Assembly (NCBI GenBank): GCA_965204875.1
Contig: OZ242020.1
Span: 1,922,001-1,986,000, forward strand
From: Aldehydirespirator sp965204875
Lineage (GTDB): Bacteria > Actinomycetota > Acidimicrobiia > Acidimicrobiales > Aldehydirespiratoraceae
DNA: 64,000 bases
Direction: 5' to 3'
Shown: piece by piece, positions 52,471-58,558 of the stretch
How positions within the stretch are numbered: the stretch's first letter is position 1
Layout of the letters: each line of letters opens with the position of its first letter
Made by a program: the position numbers and the translations under genes
Notes under the pieces: generated by a model
What the model was told of the DNA's origin: nothing
Database searches by the model: none
What the model saw: only the letters and a program-made list of their open reading frames with translations

Positions 52471-53192
52471 TGAGCGAGCGGCTGCTCACCGTCGAGGGTC
52501 TGGCCTGCGGCTACGACGGGGTGGCGGTCGTTCGCGGCCTGCACTTGCATGTGGACGCGGGCGAGGTGGTGGCGCTGCTGGGCCCCAACGGCGCAGGCAA
52601 GACTACCACGCTGATGGCGGTGTCGGGGATGTGCCGGATCCTGGCCGGTTCGGTGACGGTGTTGGGACGGCCCGTGCCGAGTCTGCGCCAGGCCCACCGG
52701 GTGGCCCGCTGGGGTCTGGTGCACGTTCCCGAGGACCGGGGACTGCTTTACCAGCTGACCGTGCGCGAGAACCTGCAGCTGGCCAAGACCCGTGGCCGGG
52801 TGGACATCGCCCGTGCCGTGGACTTCTTTCCGGCGCTCGGCCCGCTGATGAACCGCCGGGGCGGGCTGCTGAGCGGGGGCGAGCAGCAGATGCTGGTGCT
52901 GGGCCGCGCCATCGTGGCCGAGCCGAGGCTGTTGATGGTGGACGAGATGAGCCTGGGCCTGGCGCCGGTGATCTACGAGAGGCTTATGCCGGTGGTGCGC
53001 CGCATCGCGGACGAGACCGCTGCGGGGGTGCTGCTGGTGGAACAGCACGTCGACCTGGCCCTGGAGGTGGCCGACCGCGGCTACGTGCTCAACCACGGAG
53101 ATCTGGTGATGCAGGGGGCGGCCGGTGACCTGCTGGCCGACCGGGGCCTGCTCGACGCCAGCTATCTGGGGGTGGAGTCGCTCGACGGTTGA
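52470..53192 (+). CDS. livF: LivF-type ABC ATPase
   Basis: 240 residues. Walker A GPNGAGKTTTLMAVSGM, signature LSGGEQQMLVLGRAIV, Walker B LLMVDEMSLGLAP, H-loop LLVEQHVDLALEVAD. ATG 52470 begins MSERLLTVEGL, the expected length; the in-frame ATG 52407 inside the repeat array would add 21 residues. Last gene of the operon, followed 2 bases later by a small hairpin. Confidence 0.93.
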   Translation: MSERLLTVEGLACGYDGVAVVRGLHLHVDAGEVVALLGPNGAGKTTTLMAVSGMCRILAGSVTVLGRPVPSLRQAHRVARWGLVHVPEDRGLLYQLTVRENLQLAKTRGRVDIARAVDFFPALGPLMNRRGGLLSGGEQQMLVLGRAIVAEPRLLMVDEMSLGLAPVIYERLMPVVRRIADETAAGVLLVEQHVDLALEVADRGYVLNHGDLVMQGAAGDLLADRGLLDASYLGVESLDG

Positions 53193-53194
53193 CC

Positions 53195-53210
53195 AGGCCC
53201 CTCGGGCCTT
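53195..53210 (+). terminator. Terminator-like hairpin after livF
   Basis: AGGCCC-CTC-GGGCCT, a 6-bp stem with a 3-nt loop, 2 bases after the livF stop. Short, with only TT after it. Confidence 0.35.
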
Positions 53211-53320
53211 GCGCAGGCGGTGCCGGCCGAGGCGGGTGGCGGCCCAGGCAGGCGTTCGACTCTCCTGCAGGGCTCGGTGGTCGGCTAGATCTCCCGGGTC
53301 TTGCGCAGGCGGTGGCGGCC
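53203..53320. repeat. Partial copy of the glpX end, 92-bp offset
   Basis: The bases at 53295-53320 (glpX C-terminal codons) recur with two changes at 53203-53228, outside the gene. It is the longest offset of the boundary duplications here. Confidence 0.7.
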
Positions 53321-54265
53321 CTCGATCAGGCGCACCGTGCCTGACCGGCTGCGCATCACCAGCGACTGGGTGCGGCAGTAGGTGGAATCGAAATGCACCC
53401 CCCGGAGCAGGTCGCCGTCGGTGACGCCCGTCGCTGCGAAGAAGCAGTTGTCGGTGTTGACGAGGTCGTTCTCGGTCAGCACCCGCTCGGGGTCGTAACC
53501 GTGTTTGGCCAGGGCCTTGCGCTCGTGCTCGTTGCGGGGCCAGAGCCGCCCCTGCAGGGCGCCGCCCATGCACTTGATGGCGGCGGCCGTGATCACGCCC
53601 TCGGGTGTGCCCCCGATCCCGAAGAGGATGTCGGCGCCGGTGTTGGGCCAGGCCGTCGAGATGGCGCCGGCCACGTCGCCGTCGGGTATCAGCCGTATGC
53701 GCGCGCCTGCCTCGCGCACCTCGGCTATGAGCTCGTCGTGGCGGTCGCGGTCGAGTATCACCGCGGTCAGCTGGCGCACCGACTCGCCCTTGGCGTCGGC
53801 CACGGCCCCGAGGTTCTCGGTGGCCGACTTGGTGATGTCGATCACGCCGGCGGCATCGGGGCCGGTGGCGATCTTCTCCATGTACACGCAGGGTCCTGGA
53901 TCGAACATCGAGCCCCGGTCGGCCACCGCGATCACCGACAGGGCGTTGGCGCGGCCCAGGGAGGTGAGGGTGGTGCCGTCGATCGGGTCGACCGCCACGT
54001 CGGTCTGCGGTGGCTGCCCGTTGCCCACACGCTCGCCGTTGTAGAGCATCGGCGCGTCGTCCTTCTCGCCCTCGCCGATGACGACGATGCCATCCATGGA
54101 GATGTCGCTCAGCACGCGCCTCATGGCGTCGACGGCCGCTCCGTCGGCGCCGTCCTTGTCGCCGCGGCCCATCCAGCGGGAGGCGGCGATCGCCGCTCCC
54201 TCGGTGATGCGCACCAGCTCCAGGGCGATGTTGCGATCCGGTCTGGGCTGCTGCGAGGGGGCCAT
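53285..54265 (-). CDS. glpX: Fructose-1,6-bisphosphatase class II GlpX
   Basis: Gluconeogenic phosphatase, 326 residues. Metal-site motifs: VVIGEGEKDDAPMLYNGE and VAVDPIDGTTLTSLG; further GIGGTPEGVITAAAIKCMGG. ATG 54265 follows the conserved family start (ALELVRITEGAAIAA). The longer ORF upstream is not coding. Actinobacteria typically rely on this enzyme for gluconeogenesis. Convergent with livF. Confidence 0.95.
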   Translation of the reverse strand: MAPSQQPRPDRNIALELVRITEGAAIAASRWMGRGDKDGADGAAVDAMRRVLSDISMDGIVVIGEGEKDDAPMLYNGERVGNGQPPQTDVAVDPIDGTTLTSLGRANALSVIAVADRGSMFDPGPCVYMEKIATGPDAAGVIDITKSATENLGAVADAKGESVRQLTAVILDRDRHDELIAEVREAGARIRLIPDGDVAGAISTAWPNTGADILFGIGGTPEGVITAAAIKCMGGALQGRLWPRNEHERKALAKHGYDPERVLTENDLVNTDNCFFAATGVTDGDLLRGVHFDSTYCRTQSLVMRSRSGTVRLIEGRHRLRKTREI

Positions 54266-54478
54266 GACCGCGAACGTAGCCGACGCTCGGGCGCGCTCCG
54301 GTGTCATCCGTGCCGCAGGGCTGGCGAGGCCGGCCGACCGGTCGTTGTGCCTGAGTTCGTGGGCAACGGTGGATGCCGCAGGGTCTTGCGGCGAGAACGG
54401 TGTGTGGGTTGTAGTGCTGTGAAGTCTGTGACTGTGATGTGCACGCGATCCTGTGTGACGGGGTGGCAGGATGGTGTC

Positions 54479-55354
54479 ATGGCTGCCGCATTCCGCCCGA
54501 GGTTCCGCCGTGGCAAGGCCGAACCGGCCGACCCGTCGATCGATTCCACCAGCGACGCCGCCGGTGCCGCCGACGGCGGGGGTGACGAAGCCGGTGACGG
54601 CGATGAAGGCGAATGGCTCGCCTACGAACTCCACGAGTGGTCGCGCGAGAGCCGGGTCATGCTTCAGCAACTGCTGACCGTCGACGGGGTTGTGCACTCG
54701 TGGCAGGGAACGACCCTGACGGTGCACGAGTCGCTCGAGGAGAAGGTGGACAGCCTCGTGGAGGAGGCTGAGGAGGCCGAGCAGGCGAAGGCGGCCACCA
54801 GCCGCCCGCTAGGGCCCGAGGACGATCTCACCGCCTTCGAGATCGGCGACTGGTCGCCGGAGTTGCGTGAGGAGTTGGTGGAGCGCCTGGCGCAGGCAGG
54901 CGTTCCCCACATACTCGAGGAGTCCGCAGCCGGGCCCGACGAGGTTGCTGATGGTGGCGAGGTTGTCGATGGCGGCTGCTGGGACCTCTGGGTGCGCGAG
55001 TCCGACGAGGCGCGTGTTGACCTGGTGATCGAGGATCTGCTGGCCCGTGTGGAGGAGCAGGACTTCGCAGAGCTCGACGGGTTGGAGGTGAACAGCCTTC
55101 TGAGCGACCTGTTCGTGGCCTGCGACCGTCTCAGGCGGGATGTGCGCGATCCGGACGGCGTCACCGGCGCTATGGCGAGCGCTGCGAGGATCGTCGAAGT
55201 TCGCACGCCGTTCGGGTTCTCCACCCCCGATTGGCGGAGCCTGCGAGAGGCCTCGGGCGCGCTGCTCGACCTGATGGAGGCACAGGAGACCGACGAGGAC
55301 GAGCTGCGCGATCTGGCCCAGAGCCTCAGCGACACCCTCCGGACACTCATCTGA
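54479..55354 (+). CDS. Unknown two-repeat protein
   Basis: 291 residues, not recognised. After an acidic, disordered head (to about 40), two related halves appear: WLAYELHEWSRESRVMLQQLLTVDGVVHSWQG and FEIGDWSPELREELVERLAQAGVPHILEE, each followed by an acidic DLVIEDLL/KVDSLVEEA segment. They recall small DUF2007-like ferredoxin-fold repeats. The C-terminal third is helical (SLREASGALLDLMEAQE). ATG 54479; no obvious partner. Probably cytosolic. Confidence 0.7.
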   Translation: MAAAFRPRFRRGKAEPADPSIDSTSDAAGAADGGGDEAGDGDEGEWLAYELHEWSRESRVMLQQLLTVDGVVHSWQGTTLTVHESLEEKVDSLVEEAEEAEQAKAATSRPLGPEDDLTAFEIGDWSPELREELVERLAQAGVPHILEESAAGPDEVADGGEVVDGGCWDLWVRESDEARVDLVIEDLLARVEEQDFAELDGLEVNSLLSDLFVACDRLRRDVRDPDGVTGAMASAARIVEVRTPFGFSTPDWRSLREASGALLDLMEAQETDEDELRDLAQSLSDTLRTLI

Positions 55355-55428
55355 GCCGCCCGCGATAATCCGCTCTCCAACCCGAGCGACGGCTCCCACC
55401 CCTATCCGCTCGGTTCTTACCGGACTCT

Positions 55429-55441
55429 GAACATCATGTTC
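55429..55441. promoter_or_regulatory. Palindrome GAACAT-C-ATGTTC with leaderless promoter-like context
   Basis: A perfect 13-base palindrome lies 12 bases before ATG 55454. TAACTT (55442-55447) follows it and sits 6 bases before the ATG, as a -10 of a leaderless mRNA would. The GAAC-N5-GTTC form is one base wider than the mycobacterial LexA box (N4), so SOS control is not claimed. Confidence 0.35.
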
Positions 55442-55453
55442 TAACTTGAGGCC

Positions 55454-57157
55454 ATGACCGAGAAAGAAACCCCACAACACAGCGACACTTCAGCCGACGA
55501 CGAGACCCTGTCCGAGACGGCCGGCAGCGGATCGCACGACTCAGCCGAGGACGACACCGTGTCCGAGGCGGCCGGCAGCGGATCGCACGATTCGGCCGAC
55601 GACGACACCGTGTCCGAGGCGGCCGGCAGCGGATCGCACGAGAGCGGCGAGACCGCAGCGGAGGGTGGCGATGCCGCCACCGGCTCACAAGAAGCCCTTG
55701 ACTCCGCCGACGTCGGCTCGCAGGAAGATGCCGCCCCGCCCGGCGGGCCGCCGGCCGCTGCGGGCGAGCCGCTCGGCCCGGGCGGCGGCCAGTCGCGCCC
55801 GAGCAGGATCAAGACGGCCAGCATCGTGGTCGGCACGGTGATCGCGTGCGCCGCAGTCCTTGTCGGTGCCGTCTGGGCCGTGAGCGCGATCCTGGACGAC
55901 GATGACGACCGCGCCGACGGGTACTTTTTTTTCGATGTCGCGCCCGGCAGCGACGGGGATAGCTGGCGAGCCGAGCGATACGGCGAGGCGCCCGGGCATG
56001 AGTGGCGAGGCAGAGACGACCGCTGGCGCTATCGGCAGATGCCGTGGCCTTACGGCGGCCGGCCCGGCTGGGGCGGGCCGTGGCCCGAGGACTGGTCTGA
56101 CGACGGCGAGTGGCCCGATGAGGGTCCGTGGTCTTACGGCGGCCACTGGGACGAGTTGACGCCCTGGCCCAAGGACGGTGAGTGGCCTGAGGAAATGCCA
56201 CGGCCTGACGGTGACTCGTCTGAGGGGATGGTCCCTGGGATGCCCGATGGGGCGATGCCTCCTTACTGGGCGATGCCCTGGCCTGACGGGATGCCCCCTG
56301 GGATGTCTTACGGGGCGATGCCCTGGCCCTATGACTACGGGTGGCACGGCGGTGGGCCTCATGGCTGGTATGGGGAGACGCCCCCTGGGATGCCCCCTTG
56401 GGGGATGCCCTGGTTCGGCGGCGGCTGGCATGAGGGGATGCCTGACTGTGATGGCGGGTGGCGTGATGGTGCGTGGTGCCGAGATGGAAGCCGATCCTTT
56501 GATGGTGACTCGGCTGAGGTGACGCCCTGGCCCGGCGGCGACGAGTGGCCTGGCTACGAGCCGCGGGCTGACGACGAGTGGCCTGACTACGGGACTTGGT
56601 CCGACGGCGATCAGTGGAGTGACGAAGGTTGGCCGCAGGCTGACAGTGACGAGTGGCCGTTCGATCTGGGTGATCTGATGTCCTGGCTCAGCGCTCTGAT
56701 GTCGGGGTTTGATCTCGACGAGTGGTTCGACGACGAGTGGCCCGAGGAGATGCCCGGGCCTGATGGCGACAAGTCGTCCGACGCGGGCGATTCGCCCGGG
56801 ACCGATGGCCAGGAGTGGCCTGACGATTGGCCTTTCGATGCGCAGGAGGACCCCGTCGACCCCGGTGAGGACCCGGACGAGGAGGCGGACGCCACAGAGC
56901 CCGGCTTCACTTTCAGAGACGACGGCGAAGGCGCGCGGGGAGTGTGCTTCGGGTCAGGCGATACCGCCTTCTGCTTCGATGTCGGCGAGCAGTTGTCCGG
57001 CGAGGAGGCGCAACAGCTCGAGGCGCTGATGGAGATGCTGGAGCGGTTCGGCCTGGAAGACATGCTGGAGGAACTGTTCGAGGAACTGCTGAGCAGCGGG
57101 GAACTGCGGGACCTGCTGGAGGAACTGCCGGACGGCGGCTCCCGCCTGTTCAGCTAG
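55454..57157 (+). CDS. Membrane protein with a Trp/Met/Pro/Asp-rich external domain
   Basis: 567 residues, no family recognised. Residues 1-115 are acidic and Ser/Ala-rich with three 17-residue repeats (DDTVSEAAGSGSHDSAD); one membrane helix follows (IVVGTVIACAAVLVGAVWAVSAIL, abbreviated here to its type), then DDDDD. From about 160 to 450 the outside part is extreme: short WP, GMP and EWPD motifs recur (MPWPDGMPPGM-like), rich in Trp, Met and acidic residues. A Cys pair lies in GVCFGSGDTAFCFD, and the end is a helical Leu/Glu stretch (LEALMEMLERFGLEDMLEEL). Could bind metal (Met/Asp) or carbohydrate (Trp), but this is speculation. Confidence 0.75.
   Translation: MTEKETPQHSDTSADDETLSETAGSGSHDSAEDDTVSEAAGSGSHDSADDDTVSEAAGSGSHESGETAAEGGDAATGSQEALDSADVGSQEDAAPPGGPPAAAGEPLGPGGGQSRPSRIKTASIVVGTVIACAAVLVGAVWAVSAILDDDDDRADGYFFFDVAPGSDGDSWRAERYGEAPGHEWRGRDDRWRYRQMPWPYGGRPGWGGPWPEDWSDDGEWPDEGPWSYGGHWDELTPWPKDGEWPEEMPRPDGDSSEGMVPGMPDGAMPPYWAMPWPDGMPPGMSYGAMPWPYDYGWHGGGPHGWYGETPPGMPPWGMPWFGGGWHEGMPDCDGGWRDGAWCRDGSRSFDGDSAEVTPWPGGDEWPGYEPRADDEWPDYGTWSDGDQWSDEGWPQADSDEWPFDLGDLMSWLSALMSGFDLDEWFDDEWPEEMPGPDGDKSSDAGDSPGTDGQEWPDDWPFDAQEDPVDPGEDPDEEADATEPGFTFRDDGEGARGVCFGSGDTAFCFDVGEQLSGEEAQQLEALMEMLERFGLEDMLEELFEELLSSGELRDLLEELPDGGSRLFS
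55499..55651 (+). repeat. 51-bp tandem repeat, 3 units
   Basis: Three in-frame 17-codon units encode the DETLSETAGSGSHDSAE-type repeat at the N-terminus of the membrane protein. Confidence 0.85.
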
Positions 57158-57159
57158 CT

Positions 57160-57249
57160 CTCGCCGGTGCCGGGGCGGTTTGCTCCTCCCGGCCCAGCCC
57201 GCGGGGTCGGTGGTCGGGGCGGTGCAACTCCTCGCCAGTGCCGAGGCGG
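57160..57249. repeat. Duplication after the membrane-protein stop, 71-bp offset
   Basis: CTCGCCGGTGCCGGGGCGG (57160-57178) recurs with two changes at 57231-57249, in the gap before ppk2. Confidence 0.7.
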
Positions 57250-57309
57250 ACCGACCCCGCCCCCGGCCTGCACGGGCGGGTGCCCGCTGCCGGCACTATT
57301 GTCGCCGCC

Positions 57310-58146
57310 ATGAGCATGGACCTGATGCTCGGCCACGAGAAGCCGGACGCCGAGACGCCCGCGAAGCGCAGGAAGATCAAGACCAAGGACTACGAGCGGG
57401 AACTGGCCCGCCTGCAGGAGGAGCTGGTGCGCCTGCAGCGCTGGATCCGTCACGAGGGCCTCCAGGTGGTGGTCATCTTCGAGGGCCGCGACGCAGCCGG
57501 CAAGGGTGGGGTGATCAAGCGCATCACCGAGCGGCTCAACCCGCGTGTCGTGCGGGTGGTGGCTCTGGGCACGCCGAGCGACCGGGAGAAGACGCAGTGG
57601 TGGTTCCAGCGCTACGTGGCGGAGCTTCCCGCCGCGGGCGAGATGGTGCTGTTCGACCGCAGCTGGTACAACCGGGGCCTCGTGGAGCCGGTCATGGGAT
57701 TCTGCACGGAGGACGAGTACCGCGAGTTCCTGCGGTCGTGCCCCGAGTTCGAGCGGATGCTGGTGCGCTCGGGGATCGTCCTGATCAAGTACTGGTTCTC
57801 GGTGAGCGACGCCGAGCAGGAGCGCCGCTTCCAGAACCGCATCGCCGACCCGGTGAGGCGCTGGAAGCTGTCGCCCGTGGACTTGCAGGGACGGACTCAG
57901 TGGGTCGAGTTCTCCAAGGCCAAGGACACGCTGTTCGCCCATACCGACATCAAGCAGGCCCCGTGGTACGTGGTGAACGCCGACTCGAAGAAGCGGGCCC
58001 GGCTGAACTGCATCTCGCACCTGCTGTCGCAGATCCCCTACGAGACGGTTCCCTGGGAGGCGGTCGAGTTGCCCGAGCGCCAGTCCGGCGTGGGCTACGT
58101 GAGACCGCCCATGTCCGACCAGACGTTCGTGCCCGAGAGGTACTGA
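57310..58146 (+). CDS. ppk2: Polyphosphate kinase 2
   Basis: 278 residues. P-loop GRDAAGKGGVIKRITERL (about 59-76) and Walker B-like LFDRSWYNRGLVEPVMGF, the PPK2 signature; also YVAELPAAGE and RMLVRSGIVLIKYWFSVSD. Uses polyphosphate to phosphorylate nucleotides (GDP, ADP or AMP depending on class). ATG 57310. Stands alone. Confidence 0.93.
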   Translation: MSMDLMLGHEKPDAETPAKRRKIKTKDYERELARLQEELVRLQRWIRHEGLQVVVIFEGRDAAGKGGVIKRITERLNPRVVRVVALGTPSDREKTQWWFQRYVAELPAAGEMVLFDRSWYNRGLVEPVMGFCTEDEYREFLRSCPEFERMLVRSGIVLIKYWFSVSDAEQERRFQNRIADPVRRWKLSPVDLQGRTQWVEFSKAKDTLFAHTDIKQAPWYVVNADSKKRARLNCISHLLSQIPYETVPWEAVELPERQSGVGYVRPPMSDQTFVPERY

Positions 58147-58255
58147 GGTCTTTTCAAGGGGCAGCAGGCTCTGCCGGCGGTTGCCTGGCGGGGACAACCC
58201 CGGAACGCGTGCCGAGCGGCGTGCCGCGCTCAGGACGGCAGGGCACGCCCTGGAA

Positions 58256-58341
58256 GCTCGACACGGTGGTGGTTCGCTCTACGTCGAGGGATGCAATCGC
58301 CGTCATGCGGTGATAGCGGCGCTCGACACGGCGGCGGCTCG
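58256..58341. repeat. Duplication, 65-bp offset
   Basis: GCTCGACACGG(T/C)GG(T/C)GG starts at 58256 and 58321, in the gap between ppk2 and the surface-protein gene. Confidence 0.6.
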
Positions 58342-58429
58342 GTGCTCCGGAGGCTGGCATGGCTTGGCTGCCTGCGACGCGGCGGTGGTGGGCGAGCGGT
58401 GTGCAGGCGCTGTCCGTGGTTGCGTTGTT

Positions 58430-58444
58430 GGGGGGGGGGGGGGG
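58430..58444 (+). repeat. Homopolymer tract, 15 G
   Basis: Fifteen consecutive G, the longest homopolymer in the window, 115 bases before the surface-protein ATG. It sits upstream of the proposed -35 or, alternatively, within the spacer of a TTGCGT/TACCTT promoter. Confidence 0.95.
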
Positions 58445-58466
58445 TACCTTGGCTGACTGGCGTGGC

Positions 58467-58495
58467 TTGGCGGCTGTGGCTGGTTGGGCTAGTCT
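58467..58495 (+). promoter_or_regulatory. Candidate promoter of the surface-protein gene
   Basis: TTGGCG (58467-58472) and TAGTCT (58490-58495) with a 17-base spacer; transcription would start near 58502 with a leader of about 57 bases containing a good ribosome-binding site. Confidence 0.4.
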
Positions 58496-58543
58496 GTTCA
58501 GGTTCGTTCGGTCCGGCGGGGTGCAAGGGTTCTGCCGGTGATT

Positions 58544-58549
58544 AGGAGG
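58544..58549 (+). promoter_or_regulatory. Ribosome-binding site that fixes the surface-protein start
   Basis: A perfect AGGAGG 9 bases before ATG 58559. It shows that the real start is this ATG, in a frame that is closed by TGA 58610 just after the 11-G tract. Confidence 0.8.
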
Positions 58550-58558
58550 TTGTGGCTG

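Larger units (their letters stand above)
58147..58558 (+). other. Gene-free upstream region of the surface protein
   Basis: About 410 bases with no convincing gene. It contains a 65-bp-offset duplication (58256 and 58321), a 15-G tract (58430-58444), a possible promoter (58467-58495) and the ribosome-binding site 58544-58549. Two short ORFs run through the G tract but look non-coding. Confidence 0.55.

Noticed and set aside
55429..55441. GAACATCATGTTC as a LexA/SOS box
   Set aside because: The half-sites are 5 bases apart, while the mycobacterial-type box has 4; kept only as an unnamed palindrome.
55925..55932. Eight-T run as a phase-variation tract in the membrane-protein gene
   Set aside because: It reads in frame as Phe codons and is not much longer than chance; the gene is intact.
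58291..58545. Small ORFs running through the 15-G tract
   Set aside because: They lack ribosome-binding sites and have Gly/Trp/Arg-rich composition expected from this GT-rich leader.
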